Source: an uncultured Clostridia bacterium | GTDB lineage: Bacteria > Bacillota > Clostridia > TANB77 > CAG-508 | Assembly: GCA_947623725.1 (NCBI GenBank) | Contig: CANQHI010000009.1 | Location: 1-42,125, forward strand | Direction of reading: 5' to 3' | DNA length: 42,125 nucleotides | In this document: positions 16,749 through 25,501 of the stretch, one piece after another | Numbering within the stretch: position 1 is the first letter of the stretch | Layout of the letters: each line of letters begins with the position of its first letter | Notes under the pieces: generated by a model | The model's input: the letters and a program-made list of their open reading frames with translations, nothing else | What the model was told of the DNA's origin: nothing | Database searches by the model: none | Position numbers and translations under genes: made by a program

Positions 16749-17822
16749 TTATTTTTCAATGATTTTATCTAATTTTTCTAAAATATCTTCATTATATTTT
16801 TCAGCATCAAATTTTTGTGAAACAAATCCATTATCTAAAAATTCTTTCATTCCTTTATAAATAGCTTTATCATTTTTTTCAACTACTATTCCATATTTTT
16901 TATCTATTTCTTTTTTACTATCAGAAACATCTGTTGTTATGATAGGTTTATTTAATACTTTAGCTTCTATAAAAACTACTGGATTACCTTCAAAATCTGA
17001 TGACATTAAAAGTGCATCACTTTGTTTCAAATAAGGATATGGATTTGACTTAACACCTAAAAATTCTATATTATCTATATTTTTTGACATTTCTTTATAT
17101 AAATTAGTTGCAGTTCCTTTACCTATAAAAACAACTTTAAATTTATATCCGTTTTTATTTAATTTCTTTGTTGCTTCTATTATTCTACTCAATTTTTTTT
17201 GCTTTTCATCATGTCTACCAATATTAATAAAAATAGGAATATTGTCCTTTGTAAAATCATCAATTTTCTCTTCAGATTTTTTGATTATTTCTTTATAGTC
17301 TATAAAATTATTACATACTATAGTTCTTTTTGAATATTCAGGAAATTGTGCAATAAATACTCTTTTGTCCATATCAGATACAAATACTATTTTTTTGAAT
17401 TGATAAATTTTTAGATCATCAAAAAACTTTCTATACTCCATAATATTATTATCGTAAAAATCTAAATAATTATTATGTACCCATAAAGCACAGTTTTTAC
17501 TTGCAGTCCTTGCAACAAATGAAGCTGGAAAACTATATGTTGCAAAACATCCTGCAAAATCAAATTTATTTTTATATTTCATTTTAAAAAATTGTTGCTT
17601 AAAAAAATTTGTAACTTTTCTAAAAAAAATATTTTTTAGTTTACTTGGTTCATATTTAATTATTTTTATTTCTTTAGGAATCTCGTTAATAAAAATTCCC
17701 TGTTCTTTTTCTAAAACTAAGGTTATATCATATTTTTTATAAATTTCTTTAAGTAGTGTTATAAGTGCTGTTTCTATTCCCCCTACATCTAAGGAATATG
17801 CAGAAAACAATATTTTTTTCAA
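16749..17822 (-). CDS. Glycosyltransferase family 4 (GT-B fold)
   Basis: The 357 residues begin KKILFSAYSLDVGGIETALITLL, the GGxE pattern of GT4 enzymes. The second Rossmann half shows IFINIGRHDEKQKKLSRIIEA, VVFIGKG, and ALLMSSDFEGNPVVFIEAKVLNKPIITTDVSDS, the retaining-enzyme E(x7)E-type region. The start is a TTG at 17822 that overlaps the rpiA stop by 4 bp (TTGA), so translation is coupled. The product is probably a cell-surface polysaccharide or glycoprotein glycan. Donor and acceptor cannot be read from the sequence. Confidence 0.88.
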   Translation of the reverse strand: MKKILFSAYSLDVGGIETALITLLKEIYKKYDITLVLEKEQGIFINEIPKEIKIIKYEPSKLKNIFFRKVTNFFKQQFFKMKYKNKFDFAGCFATYSFPASFVARTASKNCALWVHNNYLDFYDNNIMEYRKFFDDLKIYQFKKIVFVSDMDKRVFIAQFPEYSKRTIVCNNFIDYKEIIKKSEEKIDDFTKDNIPIFINIGRHDEKQKKLSRIIEATKKLNKNGYKFKVVFIGKGTATNLYKEMSKNIDNIEFLGVKSNPYPYLKQSDALLMSSDFEGNPVVFIEAKVLNKPIITTDVSDSKKEIDKKYGIVVEKNDKAIYKGMKEFLDNGFVSQKFDAEKYNEDILEKLDKIIEK

Positions 17823-18472
17823 TCTTTAACAACCTCCACATTGTAACCTAAAAAAAGTCCTGACTCAATTACTCCAGTAATCTTTTTTATATCTTTTTCT
17901 AAATTTTTATTTGTATCATAATAAATATTTTCAAATTTAGCATCTATTATAGCATTACCATTTTCAGTCATTCCTCTAAATGTAGTCTCTATTGCTCCTA
18001 ATTTCTTTAATTCATTTGATACATAATTCATTGCAGATGGAAATACTTCTATTGGAATAGGATGTTTTTCTCCTAATTTTTCTACAAATTTTGTATCATC
18101 AACTAGTATATAAGTTTTTGGAGAATTTAAAATATTTAATTTTTCTTTAAACATTGCTCTCCCCATTCCCTTTATCATATTGTTGTTAGAATCAACTTCA
18201 TCAGCTCCATCAAATGCCCAATCAATTTTATCTTCTACTAAATTTCCTATTTCTATTTCATATTGTTTGCAAACTTCTTCAATATCATTTGATGTAGGTA
18301 TTGCTTTGATTTTTAAATTATTTTCTTTAACCTTTTTTCCAATTTCTATTGCAGTTAAATACGAGGTTGAGCCTGAGCCAAACCCAATGGTTTGGCCATT
18401 TTCAACCTTCTCTGAGATTTTTTTTGCTAAAGCTTCTTTTTGTTCTTTATTTGTAATTTGATTTATATCCAT
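17819..18472 (-). CDS. rpiA: Ribose-5-phosphate isomerase A
   Basis: The enzyme interconverts ribose 5-phosphate and ribulose 5-phosphate in the pentose phosphate pathway. The 217 residues show GFGSGSTSYLTAIEIG, IPTSNDIEEVC, the catalytic DGADEVDSNNNMIKGMGRAM region (normally DGADEID...KGGGGAL), DDTKFVEKLGEKHPIPIEV, and the end GVIESGLFLGYN. The GMGRA variant in place of GGGGA is a small departure from the family. AAAGGA precedes the ATG. It is the first gene of a unit with two glycosyltransferases. Confidence 0.92.
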   Translation of the reverse strand: MDINQITNKEQKEALAKKISEKVENGQTIGFGSGSTSYLTAIEIGKKVKENNLKIKAIPTSNDIEEVCKQYEIEIGNLVEDKIDWAFDGADEVDSNNNMIKGMGRAMFKEKLNILNSPKTYILVDDTKFVEKLGEKHPIPIEVFPSAMNYVSNELKKLGAIETTFRGMTENGNAIIDAKFENIYYDTNKNLEKDIKKITGVIESGLFLGYNVEVVKD

Positions 18473-18489
18473 AAATAATCCTTTAAATT

Positions 18490-20127
18490 TTATTTCTTTT
18501 TACCTTTATTTTTAGATTTTAATTCATTTACTAATTCATCTAATTTTTGTTTTCTATCTTCATTAGATAAATTTTCATATTTTTCTTCTGTGTCATTATT
18601 AGTTTCTTCATTTTTTACTTCATCATTCTTAATTTCAGAATCTTCTTTTGTTTTATCTTCTGTATTATTATCTAAAATCTCATTATATGCCGAGCTATCT
18701 GCTTTTTCTTCGTATTCCTTATTTAATTTGTCTAAGCTTTGGTCATTTAAGTAAGTATCTTCTTCATCATAATTAAATAATTTTCCATCATCAGTCTTTT
18801 GTGCTTTTTTCTTTTGTTTTTTATTAATTATTAATAAAACTATTAAAGTAATTACTAAAATTAAAATTACTCCTATAATAACTCCTATAATAATTTTAGG
18901 TAAATTTTCTTTTGTAAAGAAACCTTTATTTTCAGATACTTTTGCAACTGTTTCAACTACAACTTCCTTTTTAGCCGTTATAACATAATCAGTTGAAACA
19001 TTTTCATCTACAGGAGAAACTAATGTTATTCTAATTGTATTTGTTCCATCTTCTAATTCTATTTGCTCTTCTTCTAAATTACCTTCTAAATCTCTTTTTA
19101 TTTCAGTTCCATTAATTTTTACAATAATGTCTTGCTCTTTTACTTTTGAAACTGCAAGCTTTACTGTTAAACTATCAATTTCTGATTCTATATTACATTC
19201 ATAAGATAGATTTTCAGGATCAAATTCCTTATCTAGTTTAACCTCTTCTGATTCACCATCTTTATTTATTTTTTCAATTATTAATGAGTCTAATTTCAAT
19301 TCTGATTCTTTTATAATTATTGGTTTAGTAACTTTTATTTTATAAGTTTTTGCTGAACCATTTTCTGCAGTACATCTTATTTCAAAGTTATTGTCGCCCT
19401 CATTAATAGTAGCTTCACCCGTTCCTGAGATTTTAGATTTACTATCTTCTGCTGTTGCACTTATTGAAATTTTTTCAAAATTTTCATAATCAAAATCTTC
19501 TGGGAATATAACTACATAATTTTCAACTCCCCTATTAAATCCTGCACTTTCATTTCCAACTTGTCCTAATTTTATTTCTCCGCTTTCTGTACTAACAGAT
19601 AAAGAGCTTAAATAATAATTTCTTGATTTAGTTTCTGTTTGCTTTGGTGCATCTTGAGGAATATTATTAGTATTTGTTCCTGGTGAAGGAGTTTGACTGT
19701 TATTATTGTTATTATTTTCTGGTTGTGTTGGAGTCGGTGTATCTTCTTTTACTGTTATTTGTACTGTTCTAGATATTGGTTTCTTTATTAAATCGCTTCC
19801 TGTAATTTCTCCTGATAACGTTATAGTATATGTACCACTATTGCTTGCAGAAAAGTTTGCATTAATAACTGTTTTTGAAGTTTCTCCATCAGAAGCATCT
19901 GTACTTTCTGTTGTTCCAGATAAATTTCCTCCATTAGACGAAAGTCTTAATGTCCATGCTTCTGTTGATGATATTGATGCAGATATATTAGTTGTCTCTC
20001 CAACTTTAATTTCTTTTTTTCCTACACTTATATTTGCATCAGCTGCATAAACATTTACAGGAATTAAAGATATTAATATAACTGCTAAAATTATTACACT
20101 GACTATTTTACATTTTTTAATTTTCAT
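18490..20127 (-). CDS. Membrane-anchored surface protein with cadherin-like beta-sandwich domains
   Basis: The 545-residue protein has a signal peptide (about 1-29, ending VYAADA) and a first beta domain (about 30-130, SVGKKEIKVGETTNISASIS). A Pro/Asn/Gln linker (about 132-165) is followed by two cadherin-like beta-sandwich repeats: one starting YLSSLSVS and ending KTYKIKVTK, the second starting LDSLIIEK. A membrane helix lies near 415-440 and a long acidic cytoplasmic tail of about 100 residues, rich in Glu, Asp and Asn, ends in KGKKK. It probably displays adhesive modules. It lies 13 bp behind the glucosaminidase gene, suggesting co-expression, and is related in design to the protein at 23840. 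Confidence 0.85.
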   Translation of the reverse strand: MKIKKCKIVSVIILAVILISLIPVNVYAADANISVGKKEIKVGETTNISASISSTEAWTLRLSSNGGNLSGTTESTDASDGETSKTVINANFSASNSGTYTITLSGEITGSDLIKKPISRTVQITVKEDTPTPTQPENNNNNNSQTPSPGTNTNNIPQDAPKQTETKSRNYYLSSLSVSTESGEIKLGQVGNESAGFNRGVENYVVIFPEDFDYENFEKISISATAEDSKSKISGTGEATINEGDNNFEIRCTAENGSAKTYKIKVTKPIIIKESELKLDSLIIEKINKDGESEEVKLDKEFDPENLSYECNIESEIDSLTVKLAVSKVKEQDIIVKINGTEIKRDLEGNLEEEQIELEDGTNTIRITLVSPVDENVSTDYVITAKKEVVVETVAKVSENKGFFTKENLPKIIIGVIIGVILILVITLIVLLIINKKQKKKAQKTDDGKLFNYDEEDTYLNDQSLDKLNKEYEEKADSSAYNEILDNNTEDKTKEDSEIKNDEVKNEETNNDTEEKYENLSNEDRKQKLDELVNELKSKNKGKKK

Positions 20128-20140
20128 AATATAATCTCCA

Positions 20141-22264
20141 TTATTTTATTTTTATTGGCTGATATCCTGATATATATCTTTTTATTAGGGCCATATCTAT
20201 TATATCTATTTCAGTTCCTTCTTCGCTAATTTTTCCTGCCTTTTTAAATTCATTAGCTAGCTTTTGTTTATTAGATATGTCTCTTTTTATAAGTGCCATA
20301 TCTATTATATCTATTTGTCCATCTCCATTGCAATCACCTAATTTTACTACTGTATATGTTTTTCCATCTATTGTTACTTTACAACCTGTTCCAATAACTC
20401 CATTTGAAATTGCACCTCCATCTGCTTTTGTTATTTTTATATTATCTCCAAATTTTTCTTTTAAAGTAGCTTCATTTACATCAGGTTCAGCATTTATTTG
20501 TTGCTTACTATCATCCTTTTTTACTTCATAAGCTTTTTCAAAAGCAGCTCCACTTGGTACATTTCCATTCTTATCTCTTAAATAAGCTCTTGCAACATAT
20601 CCTGTTGCTCCAGATGGTGTTGTTACTTTATCCCAGTAAAATCCATTAATTAAAGTAGTTCCAATTTCAATTCTTGTAACTTTACTTCCATCTGCAAGAA
20701 GTCTTATTGTAGTTCCATTAGGTTCTGAGCGTAAGAACAATCCGCCTTCTGCTCTTATTGTAAATATATTATTAGAATTTGACTCTAATTGAATAGAATT
20801 GCGTTGTATGAATCCTTGTCTTCCATCATCAAGTTTTACTCTATCCCAAATTACCCCATTAAAATTATATCTTGCAGAATTATCTATTCTAGTTAATATT
20901 TGTCCATTTGCAAGTGTTGTAATTGCTTTTTGATTATTTCCTGGTCCTGCTTTTAATTCTATATTTGAACCTGAAACAACAACACTTTCACTACAATTAA
21001 TTACATCACTTACTTCTTCTAAATAGCTAGAATTGAAATATACATAGCCTTCTGTTCCATTTTCTAGTATAATTTTATGCCAGCCATCTCCAAATCTTTC
21101 TATAGAAAGAACTGTAACACTACTGTCTTTTATAGTTGCAATTTGTTTGCTAGATGTCGATCTTGATTCCCTTATAACAATTTCACTATGTCCTTCTTTT
21201 ACTCTAATATTTCTTGGTCCAATTTCTGACATTGAATCAGGAGAATCTGAATTTCTTGAAGGCATATTTAGAAATACTGGAATAACAAAAGTTAATTTTT
21301 GATTTAATATGCCTGTATCCTTTATTTTATTATACATTAAACTAGCTTCTGCTTTTGGTGCTTCGATGTTTTGCATATATTGATGATAAAGTCCTCCATA
21401 ACTTTCAACATCAAATTTATTTAAGTAAATAGTATCTTGTTTTTGATTTATATAATCAGCAAATAAAATTTTAATACTACCTGAAATACAACTTTCTAAA
21501 GTATCCCAATTTTCTTTTTTAGCTTTTGCTAATGCATTTGCAACTATTGTTGGAGTATCATTACCTGATGCATTAATATTGAATATATTATAATAAGTTT
21601 TTCCATCAGCTTGCATTTTATATGTAGCACTACCACCTGCACCTTGCTCTTGAATTATTCTTGCAACAACGTAAAAAGCATTTGCATTGTTTTCTTTAGA
21701 AACTCTATTTATAATTTTGGCATTTTCCATTCCCTTACCATCTTTGTCTAAGAAAGTATTTTTAATTGCATTATAAACATCATCATCACTTGAATCTACT
21801 TTTCCAATTTGTAAAAATTGTAATATACTTGAACTGTTTGGATCCATCCAATTTCTTGGATCCATATAATATCTAATTGTTGCTTCAGATGCATGGTACC
21901 ATGAGCCATTATCAAATGTTCTTGAACCACAACTAGAACAAATCCATGCACCAGATTTTCCTTGAACTAATGAATATGGACTAGAACCCGCAAACGCACT
22001 CTCTGCAACAACTACTTGATTCCAATCAAGCCCTGTTTCCATTATAACTATATTCCAATTTGGATGAGCTTTTCTTATAATATCAATTTTTTCTTTATAT
22101 CCTGGATAAACATTAGAATCTAAATTATTTCCATTATATGTATATCTATTTGAATCAGCTTTTACACCATTATTTATAAATATCTCTAAAAAACTAAAAA
22201 TCACTGTTAATAATATTATTATACAAATTATCTTTTTGTTGTTTATTTTGACTTTAAACATCAT
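20141..22264 (-). CDS. Secreted N-acetylglucosaminidase with SH3-like repeats and a dockerin-like end
   Basis: The 707 residues have a signal peptide or anchor (about 8-35) and an N-terminal region with WNVVIMETGLDWNQV-like sequence (WNIVIMETGLDWNQVV). The glucosaminidase core (about 150-300) carries VVARIIQEQGAGGS, where the Glu is the likely catalytic acid, and YNIFNINASG. Three SH3-like modules follow at about 345-420, 425-485 and 490-550 (VKEGHSEIVIRESRSTSSKQ, IELKAGPGN, LFLRSEPNGT). The last 70 residues hold GDCNGDGQIDIIDMALIKRDI, a dockerin type I calcium loop, and a second IDIIDMALIKRYIS half without the full DxNxD loop. The enzyme cleaves peptidoglycan glycan strands. Confidence 0.88.
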   Translation of the reverse strand: MMFKVKINNKKIICIIILLTVIFSFLEIFINNGVKADSNRYTYNGNNLDSNVYPGYKEKIDIIRKAHPNWNIVIMETGLDWNQVVVAESAFAGSSPYSLVQGKSGAWICSSCGSRTFDNGSWYHASEATIRYYMDPRNWMDPNSSSILQFLQIGKVDSSDDDVYNAIKNTFLDKDGKGMENAKIINRVSKENNANAFYVVARIIQEQGAGGSATYKMQADGKTYYNIFNINASGNDTPTIVANALAKAKKENWDTLESCISGSIKILFADYINQKQDTIYLNKFDVESYGGLYHQYMQNIEAPKAEASLMYNKIKDTGILNQKLTFVIPVFLNMPSRNSDSPDSMSEIGPRNIRVKEGHSEIVIRESRSTSSKQIATIKDSSVTVLSIERFGDGWHKIILENGTEGYVYFNSSYLEEVSDVINCSESVVVSGSNIELKAGPGNNQKAITTLANGQILTRIDNSARYNFNGVIWDRVKLDDGRQGFIQRNSIQLESNSNNIFTIRAEGGLFLRSEPNGTTIRLLADGSKVTRIEIGTTLINGFYWDKVTTPSGATGYVARAYLRDKNGNVPSGAAFEKAYEVKKDDSKQQINAEPDVNEATLKEKFGDNIKITKADGGAISNGVIGTGCKVTIDGKTYTVVKLGDCNGDGQIDIIDMALIKRDISNKQKLANEFKKAGKISEEGTEIDIIDMALIKRYISGYQPIKIK

Positions 22265-22382
22265 TTCTCCTCCGTTTTTGTCGTATTAATAACTATTTTG
22301 TATTCTATCATTCCATATTTTTTTAGTCAAGTTTGAAACATTGGAAAATAAATACATTCGCAGTTTAAAAATCCATAAAATT

Positions 22383-22421
22383 AAATGCTTATCTACCTTT
22401 TGCATTGATAGACAAGCATTT
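22383..22421. repeat. Imperfect hairpin upstream of the glucosaminidase gene
   Basis: AAATGCTTaTCTA (22383-22395) and TAGAcAAGCATTT (22409-22421) form a 12-pair stem with one mismatch. It lies between repeat copy 3 and the start of the glucosaminidase gene, 120 bp before that gene. It may be an extra terminator for pfkA or a leader structure. Confidence 0.45.
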
Positions 22422-22476
22422 ATTACATTTTTATTAAATTTTAAGTATTATTTTGTTATATTTTAAATATATTATA

Positions 22477-22618
22477 AAAATAAAAAATATAATAGTTTGC
22501 AGTAGTGCGCAGCGATCAACCGTAGCGTAGCGAAGGGCGATTGAAGCAACCGACATATTTATATTGAAATTGGAAGGTTGCGACAGCAAACTACAAAAAC
22601 TATTATATTTTTTATTTT
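22477..22618. repeat. Structured dispersed repeat, copy 3 (full form)
   Basis: The 142-bp element has perfect 22-bp inverted arms (22477-22498 and 22597-22618). The core has the same inner block as copy 2 (CGTAGCGTAGCGAAGGGCGA) and the right half TTGGAAGGTTGCGACAGC. The GTAGT at 22502-22506 pairs with ACTAC at 22590-22594. It begins about 25 bp behind the pfkA stop, where it can act as a terminator on the minus strand. Confidence 0.85.
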
Positions 22619-22642
22619 ATATTTTTATTATATATATTTAAT

Positions 22643-23782
22643 TTAATCCCCAAAACAAATTCCTATATTACGAGCAGTGGTTACAAGTTCATCATTTAAG
22701 TCAACATATCTAATATTGCTCTCTTCTGTTCCCCCTTCTACTGCACCTAATTCTTTATTATTTCCAACAACCTCTTCAAGAGGTACACAATCTAACTTTC
22801 CGTTTTTTATAACAGTCAAAACTCCAAATTTTCCTTCCATTGCAAGGCTCATTGCCTTTGCTCCATATTTTGTTGAAAGAACTCTATCATAAGCTGTTGG
22901 AGTTCCACCTCTTTGCATATAACCAAGTGTTGTACATCTAGCTTCTAATCCAACAATTGATTCTAATTCTCTTGCAACTTTTTCACCTGCTCCAGAGAAT
23001 TTTCTTGCTATTCCCGTTCCTTGTCCAATGTCAGCATTAACAGTTGATGCTTCTCCATTAATTGGTACTGCACCTTCTGAAACAACAACTACGCTAAATT
23101 GTTTTCCTCTAGCTATTCTTTTTCTAATACTATCTGCAACTTTATTAATATCATAAGGAATTTCAGGAATTAGTACAGCATCTGCTCCTCCTGCTATTGC
23201 AGATTCTAAAGCAATCCATCCAGCATATCTTCCCATAACTTCAAGGCACATTATTCTGTGATGAGTTTCAGCTGTTGTATGCAATCTATCTAATGCCTCT
23301 TGAGCAACTGATACAGCTGTATTATATCCAAATGTAACTTCTGTGCATGCAACATCATTATCTATCGTTTTTGGAACTCCAATTGTATTAATTCCTTTTA
23401 TAAATAAATCTCTAGCAGATTTTTGTGTACTATCTCCTCCTAAAGTAAAAATACAATCAAAGCCATCTTTTTTATAATTTTCAACACATAAATCTGATAA
23501 GTCTTTATATTCAACACTTCCATCTGGATTAGTTACTTTATAATGAAAAACTATTGTATTTGTTGATGCTCCAATTATTGCTCCACCTTTTGGTAGAATT
23601 CCATCTGCTAAAGGATTATAGTCAAGTCTTATAAAATTATTTTCAACTAATCCTCTATACCCATCAATAAATCCATAACATTCTATACCATGTGTTTCTG
23701 CAGATCTTTTAATCGCTCTTATTACTGCATTTAATCCAGCTACATCTCCTCCATTTGCAAGTATTGCAACTTTCTTTAACAT
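22643..23782 (-). CDS. pfkA: 6-phosphofructokinase (possibly PPi-dependent)
   Basis: The 379-residue PFK starts at the ATG at 23782 behind GGGAGGAG; the longer frame from 23809 would translate that ribosome site. Blocks seen are AILANGGDVAGLNAVIRA, TLGGDSTQKSA, VPKTIDNDV, MGRYAGWIALESA and RCTTLGYMQRGGTPTAYDR. In this family a Gly in PGTIDND goes with ATP and a Lys in PKTIDND with pyrophosphate; this protein has the Lys, but the other donor-deciding spot is GGDS rather than GGDG (ATP) or GGDD (PPi). The phosphate donor is therefore open. The symbol is used for the family. Repeat copy 3 follows it. Confidence 0.9.
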   Translation of the reverse strand: MLKKVAILANGGDVAGLNAVIRAIKRSAETHGIECYGFIDGYRGLVENNFIRLDYNPLADGILPKGGAIIGASTNTIVFHYKVTNPDGSVEYKDLSDLCVENYKKDGFDCIFTLGGDSTQKSARDLFIKGINTIGVPKTIDNDVACTEVTFGYNTAVSVAQEALDRLHTTAETHHRIMCLEVMGRYAGWIALESAIAGGADAVLIPEIPYDINKVADSIRKRIARGKQFSVVVVSEGAVPINGEASTVNADIGQGTGIARKFSGAGEKVARELESIVGLEARCTTLGYMQRGGTPTAYDRVLSTKYGAKAMSLAMEGKFGVLTVIKNGKLDCVPLEEVVGNNKELGAVEGGTEESNIRYVDLNDELVTTARNIGICFGD

Positions 23783-23839
23783 TTGTTCTCCTCCCTTTGA
23801 AATTTCCATTAGAAAATTTCTTTAAATTAATCAGTGTAT

Positions 23840-24736
23840 TTATTTAACTCTTCCTTTGATTTTCTCTCTATTACTATGTGCCTTTTTATTTTTTACTACT
23901 TTAACTATTGCTATAATTACTAAAATTAAAATTATAAATGCTATTATTGATAAAAATATTATTGTTCTAAAACTATCACTAAAAAATTCTTTAACTTTAT
24001 CAGTTGCTAATTGTAAGAAACTTTTATTTTCCTCTGTAACTGTTGTAATTATATTATTTTTGGTTATATTTACTGAAATTTCATAAGTAGTTGTATCACT
24101 TCCACTCTTTAGCATAACTGTAATAAGATGTTCGCCTTCTTCAAGATTTTTATTTCCTATTATCTCAATTTCAGTATCTTCTTTATTTGCCTTAGCATTT
24201 ACAATCAAATCAGTATAATCTGTATCAGTTTTTATTTCAGTTGAATAATGATAATTTCCACTATAAAACTCTGGTGTTAAATTTGCATTTTCTATGCTTA
24301 ATTCAACTAAGTTTAATCCATTATCGTCTTGTTTATTAACAATAATATTATATGTTTTAATTCTATTATTTTTTGCTGTTACACTTACTTTTATTGTATT
24401 TTCTAACTTTGTTAATGATGTGTTACCTGTAATTTTAACTTTTGCATCTTCAATTTCTGGTGTTGCTAAAACATTTAATGATGTAATTGTTTTTGGAATA
24501 ACAACATAATAAGTAGTTGTGTTTTTATTAAATTCAGGATATATTTCATAACCTTCTATTGAAAGACTTTGTAAATAATTATTACTTCTATCATCTTGTT
24601 CTGATAATTCATTATTTATATTATTGCTGTTTGGATTTGTATTACTGCTTACTGTGGTTGAATAAGTAATTGTTGTTAAAAATATAGATAAAATTATTAC
24701 TGTAATAATTGTTATGTTTAATTTTATATTCTTCAT
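23840..24736 (-). CDS. Membrane-anchored protein with two cadherin-like beta-sandwich repeats
   Basis: The 298-residue protein has a signal peptide (about 7-28) and a short Asn/Ser linker. The first repeat has YLQSLSIEGYEIYPEFN and ends RIKTYNIIVNK; the second has LVELSIENANLTPEFYSG and ends DTTTYEISVNITK. Both follow the typical pattern (L..L.......L.P.F......Y...V, ending Y.I.V). One membrane helix (about 258-280) is followed by a basic tail. It is a shorter relative of the protein at 18490. It lies 57 bp upstream of pfkA, but a link in function is unlikely. Confidence 0.85.
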   Translation of the reverse strand: MKNIKLNITIITVIILSIFLTTITYSTTVSSNTNPNSNNINNELSEQDDRSNNYLQSLSIEGYEIYPEFNKNTTTYYVVIPKTITSLNVLATPEIEDAKVKITGNTSLTKLENTIKVSVTAKNNRIKTYNIIVNKQDDNGLNLVELSIENANLTPEFYSGNYHYSTEIKTDTDYTDLIVNAKANKEDTEIEIIGNKNLEEGEHLITVMLKSGSDTTTYEISVNITKNNIITTVTEENKSFLQLATDKVKEFFSDSFRTIIFLSIIAFIILILVIIAIVKVVKNKKAHSNREKIKGRVK

Positions 24737-24860
24737 AAATACCTCTAATTCTAATTTTGTGTTTCTTTTTTATTTACAATCATGAATATATCATAATAAA
24801 CTAAAAAATACAACTTATTTTAAACTTTTTATCATTATAAAATGCATTTATTTTTTCACT

Positions 24861-25442
24861 TTATTTAAGCGTTGTTATTGCAAGTCCATCTCCTACTTCT
24901 AAGATTTTTGTATTAAGTTTATCGTCTTGTGTAGTTAATTTAATATATTCTCTAAGATGATTTACTGCTGTTCTTTGTTTATGTTTATTATAGTCACTCA
25001 TTACATAACCTTTATACAAAATATTATCTGCAAAAATTACGCCATCTTTTTTTAATAATCTTAAAGATTGTTCTAAGAAAAATGGATATTTTGTTTTAGC
25101 TGCATCAATAAAAATCATATCATATTTCTCATTTAAAGTAGGTAAAATATCAACTGCATCTCCTTCATAAATATTTATGCATTCTTCCTTTTTTAAGGAA
25201 CTAATATTCTTTTTTGCTTCTTCTATCATTTCTGGAACTCTCTCAATTGTATCAATTCTTCCATTTTCATTTAAAAATGAAGAGAAGCAAATTGCAGAAT
25301 ATCCAACAGCTGTACCAATTTCTAATATTCTATCTATTTTCTTATCTTTAAAATATTCTTCTATTACAGCTAATGTATCATCCATTATTATTGGCACATG
25401 TTCTTTTATTGCCTTTTCTTTTATTTTATATAACTTGTCCAT
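24861..25442 (-). CDS. trmR: SAM-dependent O-methyltransferase, YrrM/TrmR type
   Basis: The 193-residue class I methyltransferase has motif I in ILEIGTAVGYSAICFS, the acidic IDTIERVPEMIEEAK loop, EGDAVDILP, and the metal-binding DMIFIDAAKTKYPFFLE and FADNILYKGYV blocks of the caffeoyl-CoA OMT-like family. Short clostridial and bacillar members are TrmR, which methylates 5-hydroxyuridine at the tRNA wobble position. I assign this by length and motifs, without certainty. TGAGGAATTAAA precedes the ATG. The last codons overlap a short TGCATTTATTTTTTCAC repeat relative. Confidence 0.75.
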   Translation of the reverse strand: MDKLYKIKEKAIKEHVPIIMDDTLAVIEEYFKDKKIDRILEIGTAVGYSAICFSSFLNENGRIDTIERVPEMIEEAKKNISSLKKEECINIYEGDAVDILPTLNEKYDMIFIDAAKTKYPFFLEQSLRLLKKDGVIFADNILYKGYVMSDYNKHKQRTAVNHLREYIKLTTQDDKLNTKILEVGDGLAITTLK

Positions 25443-25501
25443 TTTAATTCCTCACATAATCTTCTATACAATTACAAGCATTATAGATAATTTATACAAT
25501 T

